Source of the DNA: CBDFGN01 sp965247065
Lineage (GTDB): Bacteria; Bacteroidota; Bacteroidia; Cytophagales; Cyclobacteriaceae
DNA length: 64,000 nt
Direction: 5' to 3'
Assembly (NCBI GenBank): GCA_965247065.1
Contig: CBDFGN010000005.1
Span: 434,001 to 498,000 of the forward strand
The position numbers and the translations under genes were made by a program. The notes below the pieces were generated by a model. It had not been told where the DNA came from. It saw only the letters and a program-made list of their open reading frames with translations, and ran no database searches. Shown here one piece after another: positions 52,421 to 60,853 of the stretch (position 1 is the stretch's first letter; each line of letters begins with the position of its first letter).

Positions 52421-53608
52421 ATGGCTAAAGAACAATTCGACCGATCCAAGCCGCACGTAAATATTGGGACTATCGGCCACGTGGATCATGGTAAGACTAC
52501 CCTTACCGCTGCTATTACTAAAGTTCTGGCTGAAAAAGGATTAGCTGAAGTAAAAGCCTTTGATTCAATTGATAATGCTCCGGAAGAAAAAGAGAGAGGT
52601 ATTACGATAAATACAGCTCACGTGGAGTATCAAACGGAAAAACGGCATTATGCGCATGTGGACTGTCCTGGTCACGCTGACTACGTTAAGAACATGGTCA
52701 CCGGGGCTGCTCAAATGGACGGAGCGATCCTGGTGGTTGCGGCCGATGATGGCCCAATGCCTCAAACTCGTGAACACATTCTACTAGCTCGCCAGGTGGG
52801 CGTTCCGGCCTTGGTTGTGTTCATGAACAAAGTGGACCTTGTCGATGATCCCGAATTGCTTGAGCTAGTGGAAATGGAAGTACGTGAATTATTGTCTTTC
52901 TATGAGTTTGACGGCGACACTATTCCCATTACTCAAGGTTCCGCTTTGGGTGCCCTTAACGGTGAAGCAGAATGGGTCGAAAAAGTGACGGAGTTGATGC
53001 AATCTGTAGATGAGCACATTCCAATTCCTACGCGTGTGATAGATAAGGATTTCTTGATGCCCGTTGAAGACATCTTTTCCATTACGGGTCGTGGCACTGT
53101 TGCCACAGGTAGAATTGAGCGAGGAATTATCAACTCCGGAGATCCAGTGGATATTCTAGGCATGGGTGCTGAAAATCTTAAGTCAACCATTACCGGAGTA
53201 GAAATGTTCCGGAAGATCCTTGACCGAGGTGAGGCGGGTGATAATGCGGGTCTTCTTCTGAGAGGCATTGAGAAGAATGAAATCAGAAGGGGCATGGTAA
53301 TTTGCAAGCCCGGTTCTGTAACCCCACATCATAAATTCAAGGCAGAGGTTTATGTGCTTTCTAAGGAAGAAGGGGGAAGGCATACTCCTTTTTTTAACAA
53401 GTACCGCCCTCAGTTCTATTTCAGAACCACCGACGTGACTGGTGAGATCAAATTGCCAGATGGTGTCGAAATGGTTATGCCGGGTGACAACGTCACTATT
53501 GACGTGGAATTGATCAACTCCATTGCCATGGAAAAAGGATTGCGATTCGCGATTCGTGAAGGAGGCCGAACCGTAGGTGCCGGACAGGTTACCGAGGTTG
53601 TTGAATAG
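52421..53608 (+). CDS. tuf: Elongation factor Tu
   Basis: EF-Tu delivers aminoacyl-tRNA to the ribosome as a GTP complex. The 395-residue protein has G1 GHVDHGKT, the switch-I RGITI, G3 DCPGH, G4 NKVD and G5 SAL, and the C-terminal barrel end GRTVGAGQVTEVVE. Length is normal. It lies between tRNA-Thr and tRNA-Trp, the typical Bacteroidota arrangement, and is followed by a terminator. Confidence 0.99.
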   Translation: MAKEQFDRSKPHVNIGTIGHVDHGKTTLTAAITKVLAEKGLAEVKAFDSIDNAPEEKERGITINTAHVEYQTEKRHYAHVDCPGHADYVKNMVTGAAQMDGAILVVAADDGPMPQTREHILLARQVGVPALVVFMNKVDLVDDPELLELVEMEVRELLSFYEFDGDTIPITQGSALGALNGEAEWVEKVTELMQSVDEHIPIPTRVIDKDFLMPVEDIFSITGRGTVATGRIERGIINSGDPVDILGMGAENLKSTITGVEMFRKILDRGEAGDNAGLLLRGIEKNEIRRGMVICKPGSVTPHHKFKAEVYVLSKEEGGRHTPFFNKYRPQFYFRTTDVTGEIKLPDGVEMVMPGDNVTIDVELINSIAMEKGLRFAIREGGRTVGAGQVTEVVE

Positions 53609-53634
53609 CCTTCCAGGCAATCAAATATTTACTC

Positions 53635-53673
53635 ACGCGCCTGGCTATCTTTTAGCTTGGCGCGTTTGTTTGC
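53635..53673 (+). terminator. Intrinsic terminator after tuf
   Basis: ACGCGCC...GGCGCGT forms a 7-bp stem with an inner GCT/AGC pairing and is followed by TTGTTTGCTT. Its tail overlaps the -33 region of the next promoter. Confidence 0.7.
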
Positions 53674-53696
53674 TTGGATAATTTTCCATAATTTTG
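53669..53696 (+). promoter_or_regulatory. Promoter of trnW-secE-nusG-rpl-rpo
   Basis: TAATTTTG at 53689-53696 is an exact -7 box. TTTG occurs at 53669-53672 (16-nt spacing) and 53665-53668 (20-nt spacing); either may act as -33. It starts about 25 nt before tRNA-Trp. Confidence 0.7.
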
Positions 53697-53721
53697 CAGA
53701 CCATTTTGGGCGAAGGTCGAT

Positions 53722-53794
53722 ACGGGTGTAGCTCAATTGGTAGAGTAGCGGTCTCCAAAACCGTTGGCTGGGAGTTCGAGTCTCTCCACCCGTG
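53722..53794 (+). tRNA. tRNA-Trp, anticodon CCA
   Basis: 73-nt cloverleaf: acceptor ACGGGTG/CACCCGT, D arm with GCTC/GAGT, anticodon stem GCGGT/ACCGT with loop CTCCAAA, T stem GGGAG/CTCTC, discriminator G as required for tryptophan. It is 29 nt before secE. Confidence 0.96.
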
Positions 53795-53823
53795 CTATTA
53801 AAAAGCGGTGTAATAAAACCTGG

Positions 53824-54015
53824 ATGAACAAGCTAATCACTTTTATCAAAGAATCTAAAAACGAGATGGTTAACAAGGTCTCCTGGCCTAAGTATGTGGA
53901 GCTTCAAAGCAGTTCGGTCCTCGTCCTAGTGGCGTCTCTCATTTTTGCCTTAATTATCGGGGTGATAGACCTCGCTTTTGACGAAACCATGATCTGGTAC
54001 TATAACGCATTTTGA
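53824..54015 (+). CDS. secE: Preprotein translocase subunit SecE
   Basis: SecE clamps SecY in the translocon. The 63-residue protein has the amphipathic N-terminal helix, the conserved EMVNKVSWPKYVELQSSS and one membrane helix (about 34-53), as in the short bacterial form. The open frame runs back into tRNA-Trp; ATG 53824 is the proper start. Confidence 0.94.
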   Translation: MNKLITFIKESKNEMVNKVSWPKYVELQSSSVLVLVASLIFALIIGVIDLAFDETMIWYYNAF

Positions 54016-54041
54016 TCTAAATCAGGTAAAACACGCAGTAG

Positions 54042-54599
54042 ATGAGTGATTTTAAGTGGTACGTGGTGAGGGTCATAAGTGGTAAGGAAAAAAAGACCAA
54101 GATCTACCTGGAGAACGAAATAAGTCGACATCAATTGGAAGAGCATATACCCCAGGTCATGATTCCTTCGGAAAAGGTCTACGAGATGCGTAACGGGAAG
54201 AAAAGAGTACGCGAAAGAAACTTTTTTCCTGGTTATGTTTTGATATCAGCCGACCTGACTTATGGCGAGGCCTATCATGTGATCACCAGTGTTCCGGGTG
54301 TTATTGGTTTTCTGGGATCCAACGCTGCCGGTCCGACTAGGGAGCCGGTTGCACTGCGACAAGCGGAGATAAACCGCATTCTGGGCAAAGTTGATGAGAT
54401 TGACGAACTGGAGGAAAAGCTGGAAACCCCTTTTATTGTCGGGGAGTCCGTAAAAGTCATGGACGGACCATTTAGTGGATTTACGGGAGCCGTGGAGGAG
54501 GTATTTGAGGAAAGAAAAAAGCTTAATGTAATGGTTAAGATATTCGGCCGTAATACACCGGTGGAACTCAACTACATACAAGTTGAAAAAGTTGACTGA
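54042..54599 (+). CDS. nusG: Transcription termination/antitermination factor NusG
   Basis: NusG couples RNA polymerase to the ribosome or Rho. The 185-residue protein has the NGN domain (KWYVVRVISGKEKKTKIYLE; FFPGYVLI; VPGVIGFLG) and the KOW domain (GESVKVMDGPFSGFTGAVEEV). It lies 26 nt after secE and 2 nt before rplK. Confidence 0.97.
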   Translation: MSDFKWYVVRVISGKEKKTKIYLENEISRHQLEEHIPQVMIPSEKVYEMRNGKKRVRERNFFPGYVLISADLTYGEAYHVITSVPGVIGFLGSNAAGPTREPVALRQAEINRILGKVDEIDELEEKLETPFIVGESVKVMDGPFSGFTGAVEEVFEERKKLNVMVKIFGRNTPVELNYIQVEKVD

Positions 54600-54601
54600 A
54601 C

Positions 54602-55045
54602 ATGGCGAAACAAATTGAAGGATATTTAAAGATGCAAATAAGAGGAGGTGCTGCGAACCCGTCCCCTCCAGTGGGTCCGGCCCTTGGTAGTAAGGGTTTG
54701 AACATCATGGAGTTCTGCAAAGCTTTTAACGCCCGGACCCAGGAAAAAAAGGGGCAGTTGTTGCCCGTCGTCGTCACCATCTTTGCGGATAAGTCGTTTG
54801 ATTTTATCATCAAAACTTCCCCAGCAGCCGTCCTCTTGACTCAGGCTGCCAAAGTAAAGAAGGGTTCACCCGAATCCAATCGCGAGAAGGTAGGCACAGT
54901 AACTTGGGATCAGGTTAAGACAATAGCTGAGGCCAAAATGCAGGATTTGAATGCATTCAAAGTCGAATCCGCCATGAGAATGGTGGCCGGAACAGCACGA
55001 AGCATGGGAATCAGAGTTACTGGATCGGCCCCCTGGGGCAACTGA
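54602..55045 (+). CDS. rplK: 50S ribosomal protein L11
   Basis: L11 binds 23S rRNA at the GTPase centre. The 147-residue protein has NPSPPVGPALGSKGLNIMEF and the C-terminal rRNA-binding end KVESAMRMVAGTARSMGI. Start is ATG 54602, directly after nusG. Confidence 0.98.
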   Translation: MAKQIEGYLKMQIRGGAANPSPPVGPALGSKGLNIMEFCKAFNARTQEKKGQLLPVVVTIFADKSFDFIIKTSPAAVLLTQAAKVKKGSPESNREKVGTVTWDQVKTIAEAKMQDLNAFKVESAMRMVAGTARSMGIRVTGSAPWGN

Positions 55046-55059
55046 CAATCCGGATCAAC

Positions 55060-55752
55060 ATGAAGTTAAGCAAGAAGAAAAAGGAAGTACTGGCCAAATT
55101 CGACCCGAAAATCGAATACTCTATTGAAGAGGCCTCCAAGCTGATCAAAGAGATTTCATTTACCAAGTTTGACGCCTCGGTGGATCTGGATATAAGGCTG
55201 GGAGTGGACCCTAAGAAGGCCGATCAAATGATCAGGGGCATAGCTACATTACCACACGGGACAGGCAAGGAAATACGGGTATTGGTTCTGTGTACCCCCG
55301 ACAAGGAGGAGGAGGCAAAACAAGCCGGGGCCGACCACGTGGGTTTGGACGACTATATAAAGAAAATTGAGGAGGGGTGGACCGATATTGATGTTATTGT
55401 TACAATGCCCGCAGTGATGGCCAAGGTTGGCAAACTGGGGAGAGTTCTTGGCCCACGTGGTTTGATGCCTAATCCTAAAGCCGGCACAGTTACGCCTGAT
55501 ATAGGAAAAGCAGTTACCGAAGTTAAGGCGGGTAAGATCGATTTTAGAGTCGATAAATCAGGGATCATACATTCCAGTATTGGCAAAGTTTCATTTGAGG
55601 CCGACCAGCTTAAGGAGAACGCAATTGAGCTTATTGAGGTTGTTAACAAGCTGAGACCTGCGTCCGCCAAAGGCACATACTTGAGAAGCATTAGTATTTC
55701 CAGTACCATGAGCCCTGGTATTTCAATCGACCAAAACAGTATCATAATATAA
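55060..55752 (+). CDS. rplA: 50S ribosomal protein L1
   Basis: L1 forms the mobile stalk at the E site and represses its own mRNA. The 230-residue protein has FDASVDLDIRLGVDPKKADQ, the signature GRVLGPRGLMPNPKAGTVT and the final SSTMSPGISID. It follows rplK by 14 nt; no obvious L1 operator hairpin was identified. Confidence 0.98.
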   Translation: MKLSKKKKEVLAKFDPKIEYSIEEASKLIKEISFTKFDASVDLDIRLGVDPKKADQMIRGIATLPHGTGKEIRVLVLCTPDKEEEAKQAGADHVGLDDYIKKIEEGWTDIDVIVTMPAVMAKVGKLGRVLGPRGLMPNPKAGTVTPDIGKAVTEVKAGKIDFRVDKSGIIHSSIGKVSFEADQLKENAIELIEVVNKLRPASAKGTYLRSISISSTMSPGISIDQNSIII

Positions 55753-55757
55753 TTGCT

Positions 55758-56291
55758 ATGACCAGGCAAGAAAAAGCGCAAACAATTGATGATTTGGTGG
55801 AAAAGTTTAGTGCAAAGACCAACTTTTACGTTGCGGATGCCTCTGGATTAACCGTTAAGCAAATTAATGGCTTTAGAAGGTTATGCTTCGAGCAAGGAGT
55901 TGAGTACAAAGTGGCCAAGAATACATTGATCCAAAAGGCTTTGGAAAGGCTGGACGAGGACTTCAGCTTGCTCAACGATCAGGTTCTAAAAGGAGTTACC
56001 GGGATATTGTTTGCCGACGAATCGGTCAGCGGACCGGCTAAAGTGCTCAAGCAATTCCGAAAGACCGATCGGCCAGGTCGCCCATTATTAAAGGGGGCCT
56101 ATATCGAATCAGATTTTTATATAGGTGATGATCAACTAGAATCTCTAAGCCAACTCAAGTCGCAGACTGAGTTACTTGGGGAGATAATCAACCTACTGCA
56201 ATCGCCGATCAAGAGGGTTATTACTGCTCTTCAAAGCGGTGAAAGCAAACTTGCAGGAGTCGTAAAGACCCTGTCCGAGCGTGAACAATAA
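55758..56291 (+). CDS. rplJ: 50S ribosomal protein L10
   Basis: L10 anchors the L7/L12 dimers to the ribosome. The 177-residue protein has KFSAKTNFYVADASGLTVKQ, GVEYKVAKNTLIQKAL and a C-terminal helix (residues about 135-177) that binds L12. It is 5 nt after rplA and 38 nt before rplL. Confidence 0.96.
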   Translation: MTRQEKAQTIDDLVEKFSAKTNFYVADASGLTVKQINGFRRLCFEQGVEYKVAKNTLIQKALERLDEDFSLLNDQVLKGVTGILFADESVSGPAKVLKQFRKTDRPGRPLLKGAYIESDFYIGDDQLESLSQLKSQTELLGEIINLLQSPIKRVITALQSGESKLAGVVKTLSEREQ

Positions 56292-56329
56292 ATTCGAAAC
56301 ATCTAAACAATTTTAAAATTTTTAATGAA

Positions 56330-56713
56330 ATGGCGGATCTAAAAGCGTTTGCTGAACAATTGGTTAACTTGTCCGTTAAGGAGGTAAATGAGTTAGCGGA
56401 AATCTTAAAGGACGAATACGGCATAGAGCCCGCTACTGCTGCGGCTCCGGTTATGGTAGCTGGCGCTGGCGGTGGTGAGAGTGAAGCAGGAGTGGAGGAG
56501 AAATCTTCTTTCGACCTTTGGCTCAATTCTCCCGGCGGTGCCAAGTTGGTAATTGTTAAATTGGTCAAGGATCTTACCGGGTTAGGACTGAAGGAAGCAA
56601 AGGAATTGGTTGACAGTGCTCCAAAGGCTGTGAAAGAGGGTCTACCCAAGGACGAGGCCGAGTCCCTCAAGAAACGATTGGAGGAAGCTGGAGCTGAAGC
56701 AGAATTAAAGTAA
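56330..56713 (+). CDS. rplL: 50S ribosomal protein L7/L12
   Basis: L7/L12 dimers recruit translation GTPases. The 127-residue protein has an N-terminal dimer domain (LAEQLVNLSVKEVNELAEIL), an Ala/Gly/Pro hinge (about 38-60) and the C-terminal domain ending LGLKEAKELVDSAPKAVKEG. The start of that domain reads SFDLWLNSPGGAKLVIVKLV, slightly unlike the usual FDVVLKxAG pattern. Followed by a 217-nt gap before rpoB. Confidence 0.97.
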   Translation: MADLKAFAEQLVNLSVKEVNELAEILKDEYGIEPATAAAPVMVAGAGGGESEAGVEEKSSFDLWLNSPGGAKLVIVKLVKDLTGLGLKEAKELVDSAPKAVKEGLPKDEAESLKKRLEEAGAEAELK

Positions 56714-56770
56714 TCTATATAAATAACAGAAAAGATAAATAACTCTGAAATTATGATCAGAGCACAGGAG

Positions 56771-56798
56771 AGGCCTGCCTTTTTAGTCAGGTCTTTTC
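56771..56798 (+). promoter_or_regulatory. Possible attenuator hairpin between rplL and rpoB
   Basis: AGGCCTG...CAGGTCT (one G-U pair, 10-nt loop) is followed by TTTTCCC. It resembles a weak intrinsic terminator and sits where many bacteria have an attenuator that lowers rpoBC relative to ribosomal genes. Confidence 0.55.
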
Positions 56799-56812
56799 CC
56801 GTTCGTAATTTG

Positions 56813-56844
56813 TTGGGCGAGAAGCAGTTATCTCGCAAAAGCAA
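56813..56844 (+). other. Second stem-loop in the rplL-rpoB leader
   Basis: GCGAGA (56817-56822) pairs with TCTCGC (56831-56836); flanking GTTG and CAAC can extend it. It is followed by no T-run, so it may be a processing or regulatory stem. Confidence 0.45.
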
Positions 56845-56930
56845 CTAATACATATTAACAAAATTCCGATAATTAAGCAATGTCTAATTATCAAAATGTT
56901 CTTTCGTTCAAAATTTAAATCTATAAAGTC

Positions 56931-59900
56931 TTGGCTACCGTAAAGACCAAACGGAAAAGTTTCTCTTCAATTAAAAACGTAATTGACTATCCCGATTTCC
57001 TGGATGTGCAATTACGGTCCTTTCAGGATTTTTTTCAGTTAGAAACCCAACCTGAGCACAGAATCCAGGAGGGACTTTATAAGGTATTCGCTGAGAACTT
57101 TCCGATTTCCGACTCGCGGGAAAACTTTGTCTTGGAATTCATTGACTATCTGGTCGATCCTCCTAAGTATTCGGTGGGAGAATGTATTGACCGTGGACTG
57201 ACCTACTCGGTACCCCTCAAAGCAAAGCTTCGGCTTTCCTGCAACGACGAGGATAACGAGGATTTCGAAACTATCGAACAGGAGGTCTTTCTGGGTAATA
57301 TTCCTTATATGACCGGCAAAGGTTCCTTCATTATTAATGGAGCCGAAAGAGTGGTAGTTTCTCAGTTACACCGATCTCCAGGAGTTTTCTTTGCCCAGAG
57401 CAAGCATACGAATGGCACTAAGCTCTACTCCGCCCGAATCATTCCTTTCAAGGGTTCGTGGATTGAGTTCGCCACCGATGTCAACAGCGTAATGTATGCC
57501 TACATCGACCGCAAGAAGAAATTCCCGGTCACAACCCTCTTGAGGGCGATCGGTTACGGTACGGATAAGCTTATCCTGGATTTGTTCGGGCTTTCCGAGG
57601 AGGTGGAAGCCACGGCCAAGGCTCTAAAGAAGTACAATGGACGTAAGTTGGCCGCCAGAGTTTTGCGCACCTGGACGGAGGATTTTGTAGACGAGGATAC
57701 CGGTGAAGTGGTGTCGATCGACCGAAATGAGGTTCTACTGGAAAGAGACTCAGTGCTAACTTCCGAGGATATTGAGATCATAATTGAATCCGGAACAAAA
57801 TCTATAATTGTTCACCGTGAAGACGCCAACATTGCAGATCATAGTATAATCTATAATGCGCTGCAGAAAGACAATTCCAACTCCGAAAAAGAGGCTGTTG
57901 AGCAAATCTATCGCCAGCTTAGGAACACCGAGGCTCCCGACGAACAAACTGCCAGGGATATTATCCAAAGCCTCTTTTTCAGTGACAAGAGATACGACCT
58001 GGGAGAGGTAGGTAGATACCGTATAAACAAAAAACTCGGATTGAACATTGATTCTGACGTGAGGGTTCTTACCACAGAGGATATAATCCAGATTGTCAAA
58101 TACTTAATTGGATTGATCAATGCCAAGGCGGTAGTTGACGACATTGATCATCTGAGTAATCGAAGGGTCAGGACAGTTGGTGAACAACTGTACACCCAAT
58201 TTGGTGTAGGGCTAGCTCGCACGGCCAGGACCATCAAGGAGCGGATGAATGTTAGAGACAATGAAGATTTCAAACCGGTAGATCTGATTAATGCCCGGAC
58301 CTTGTCCTCTGTAATTAATTCATTCTTTGGAACCAACCAGCTATCCCAGTTTATGGATCAAACCAATCCTTTGGCTGAGATCACTCATAAAAGACGAATG
58401 TCCGCTCTGGGTCCCGGAGGTTTGTCCAGGGAGAGAGCGGGGTTTGAGGTCAGGGATGTACACTACACTCACTATGGACGTTTGTGTACGATTGAGACTC
58501 CAGAAGGCCCGAACATTGGCTTGATTAGTTCACTCTGCGTTCACGCCAAGGTTAATGCCATGGGTTTTATTGAGACGCCCTATAGGAAGGTTGAAAAGGG
58601 AAAAGTTAGTAACAAGGATGTAATCTACTTGACTGCCGAGGAGGAGGATACCCATAACATCGCACAGGCCAATGCACCTATCGATGACAGTGGAAATTAC
58701 CGACGGGATCGGGTAAAGGCCAGGTTTGAAGGAGATTTCCCGGTTGTCGAACCAAAGAAGTTGTCGTACATGGATGTTGCGCCCAATCAGATTGTGTCTG
58801 TAGCCGCGTCCATGATTCCGTTTCTGGAGCATGACGATGCTAACCGGGCTCTTATGGGTTCCAACATGCAGCGGCAGGCGGTGCCGCTACTAAGGCCCGA
58901 AGCGCCTATTGTAGGCACGGGATTGGAAGCAAGAGTAGCTCAGGATTCCCGCGCATTAGTCCTCGCCACTGGAGCAGGTGTGGTTGAATCAGTCGATGCT
59001 ACCAAAATCGTCATGCGGTATGATATTTCCAAAGACGAGGAACTGACTAGTTTTGATGATGAGCTAACCACCTACTATCTAACCAAGTTCAGAAGGACCA
59101 ACCAGGATACATGTGTCAATCTCAAGCCAATTGTCTACAAAGGTGATAAGATTGGCACAGGACAACCTCTGTGCGAAGGCTACGGAACAGCCCATGGTGA
59201 ATTGGCCCTGGGAAGAAACCTGCGGGTTGCATTTATGCCCTGGCAGGGTTACAATTTTGAGGATGCTATAGTGATATCGGAACGGGTGGTCAGGGACGAT
59301 GTATTCACGTCAGTACACATTGATGAATTTGAATTGGAGGTAAGGGACACCAAAAGGGGCGAAGAGGAGCTAACTTCCGAAATACCCAATGTAAGTGAAG
59401 AAGCGGTTAAAAATCTCAACGAGATTGGGATCATCAGGATCGGGGCTGAAATTAACGAGGGAGATATCCTGATTGGGAAGATTACCCCCAAAGGAGAAAC
59501 CGATCCTACCCCCGAAGAAAAACTGCTGCGGGCTATCTTCGGGGACAAAGCCGGAGATGTGAAAGACGCCTCGCTTAAGTCGCCTCCTTCGATTAAGGGG
59601 GTCGTAATCGATACCAAACTTTTCTCTAGGCCCAAAAAGGATAAAGATCTCCGAGTCAGGGCCAAGAAAGAAGTTCAGGGTTTGATGCATGGTTATAGCC
59701 ATGACCTAACCGAATTGAGAGAGTTGATGATCAAAAAGTTGACCAAGGTCCTGAATGCCAAAAAGAGCAATGGAGTCAAGCACAAGTTTGGAGATGAGTT
59801 AGTCACTGCCGGTACTAAATTCGCCGAAAAAATAATTCGGAACAACCTGTTTCCGGAAAAGAATATCTATCGGGACGAGAGCACCTACAGCGTGCCGGAG

Positions 59901-60797
59901 GAGGTAAATCTGATCTCTGACGTGTTGCTGGACAACTGGGTGGAAGATAGCAACACCAACAATATGGTCGCCCGGCTGGTCAAGAATTATAACAAAAAGA
60001 GAAATGAAATTGCCGGGGAATTCAAAAGAGCCCGATTTACCCTAGAAGTTGGAGATGAACTTCCGGCGGGCATTGTTCAGCTGGCAAAGGTTTATATCGC
60101 TAAGAAACGTAAGCTTAAAGTAGGGGACAAGATGGCCGGACGACACGGAAACAAAGGCGTTGTGGCCAAAATCGTCAGGGAAGAGGACATGCCCTTTATG
60201 GCTGACGGCACGCCAGTGGATATTGTTCTTAATCCGTTGGGGGTTCCTTCGAGGATGAACCTCGGCCAGATTTACGAAACGGTTCTTGGTTGGGCCGGTC
60301 TAACCCTTGGGCGAAAATACTCTACGCCTATTTTTGATGGGGCAACTATGGAAGATGTCGCTGCAGAGTTGGAGGCGGCTAAGTTGCCGGAGTTTGGCCG
60401 GACCCATCTATATGATGGACTGACCGGCGATAAGTTTGATCAGCCAGTAACCGTAGGTGTCATCTATATGATGAAACTTGGGCATTTGGTTGACGATAAA
60501 ATGCATGCCCGCTCAATTGGTCCTTACTCATTAATTACGCAACAACCGCTTGGTGGTAAAGCTCAATTTGGTGGACAGCGCTTCGGGGAAATGGAAGTGT
60601 GGGCTTTGGAAGCTTTCGGCGCTGCTCATGTACTTCAGGAGATTCTTACTATTAAGTCGGATGATGTGATTGGTAGAGCGAAGGCCTATGAGTACATCGT
60701 AAAAGGTGAAAATATGACTAAGCCTAACATCCCTGAATCGTTTAATGTCCTGGTTCATGAATTGCGTGGACTGGCCCTGGAAATCACTCTCGAGTAG
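56931..60797 (+). CDS. rpoB: RNA polymerase beta subunit
   Basis: The 1288-residue beta subunit. Conserved parts include FFGTNQLSQFMDQTNPLAE and THKRRMSALGPGGLSRERAG (rifamycin pocket, with the usual Asp, His and Ser wild-type-like), the beta switch and clamp region (PEGPNIGLI), GYNFEDAIVISER, KMAGRHGNKG and GGKAQFGGQRFGEMEVWALE near the C-terminus. The start is TTG at 56931; no in-frame ATG lies upstream of the conserved N-terminus. Confidence 0.98.
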   Translation: MATVKTKRKSFSSIKNVIDYPDFLDVQLRSFQDFFQLETQPEHRIQEGLYKVFAENFPISDSRENFVLEFIDYLVDPPKYSVGECIDRGLTYSVPLKAKLRLSCNDEDNEDFETIEQEVFLGNIPYMTGKGSFIINGAERVVVSQLHRSPGVFFAQSKHTNGTKLYSARIIPFKGSWIEFATDVNSVMYAYIDRKKKFPVTTLLRAIGYGTDKLILDLFGLSEEVEATAKALKKYNGRKLAARVLRTWTEDFVDEDTGEVVSIDRNEVLLERDSVLTSEDIEIIIESGTKSIIVHREDANIADHSIIYNALQKDNSNSEKEAVEQIYRQLRNTEAPDEQTARDIIQSLFFSDKRYDLGEVGRYRINKKLGLNIDSDVRVLTTEDIIQIVKYLIGLINAKAVVDDIDHLSNRRVRTVGEQLYTQFGVGLARTARTIKERMNVRDNEDFKPVDLINARTLSSVINSFFGTNQLSQFMDQTNPLAEITHKRRMSALGPGGLSRERAGFEVRDVHYTHYGRLCTIETPEGPNIGLISSLCVHAKVNAMGFIETPYRKVEKGKVSNKDVIYLTAEEEDTHNIAQANAPIDDSGNYRRDRVKARFEGDFPVVEPKKLSYMDVAPNQIVSVAASMIPFLEHDDANRALMGSNMQRQAVPLLRPEAPIVGTGLEARVAQDSRALVLATGAGVVESVDATKIVMRYDISKDEELTSFDDELTTYYLTKFRRTNQDTCVNLKPIVYKGDKIGTGQPLCEGYGTAHGELALGRNLRVAFMPWQGYNFEDAIVISERVVRDDVFTSVHIDEFELEVRDTKRGEEELTSEIPNVSEEAVKNLNEIGIIRIGAEINEGDILIGKITPKGETDPTPEEKLLRAIFGDKAGDVKDASLKSPPSIKGVVIDTKLFSRPKKDKDLRVRAKKEVQGLMHGYSHDLTELRELMIKKLTKVLNAKKSNGVKHKFGDELVTAGTKFAEKIIRNNLFPEKNIYRDESTYSVPEEVNLISDVLLDNWVEDSNTNNMVARLVKNYNKKRNEIAGEFKRARFTLEVGDELPAGIVQLAKVYIAKKRKLKVGDKMAGRHGNKGVVAKIVREEDMPFMADGTPVDIVLNPLGVPSRMNLGQIYETVLGWAGLTLGRKYSTPIFDGATMEDVAAELEAAKLPEFGRTHLYDGLTGDKFDQPVTVGVIYMMKLGHLVDDKMHARSIGPYSLITQQPLGGKAQFGGQRFGEMEVWALEAFGAAHVLQEILTIKSDDVIGRAKAYEYIVKGENMTKPNIPESFNVLVHELRGLALEITLE

Positions 60798-60853
60798 AAC
60801 CTATATTATTTTGTCCAAATAATTTCGATACTAATTATTAACTAAAAGCTCCC

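Noticed and set aside
58327..58450. Rifampicin-resistance change in rpoB
   Set aside because: The Asp, His and Ser positions of the rifamycin pocket are the usual susceptible residues (FMDQ, THKRR, SALGPGG).
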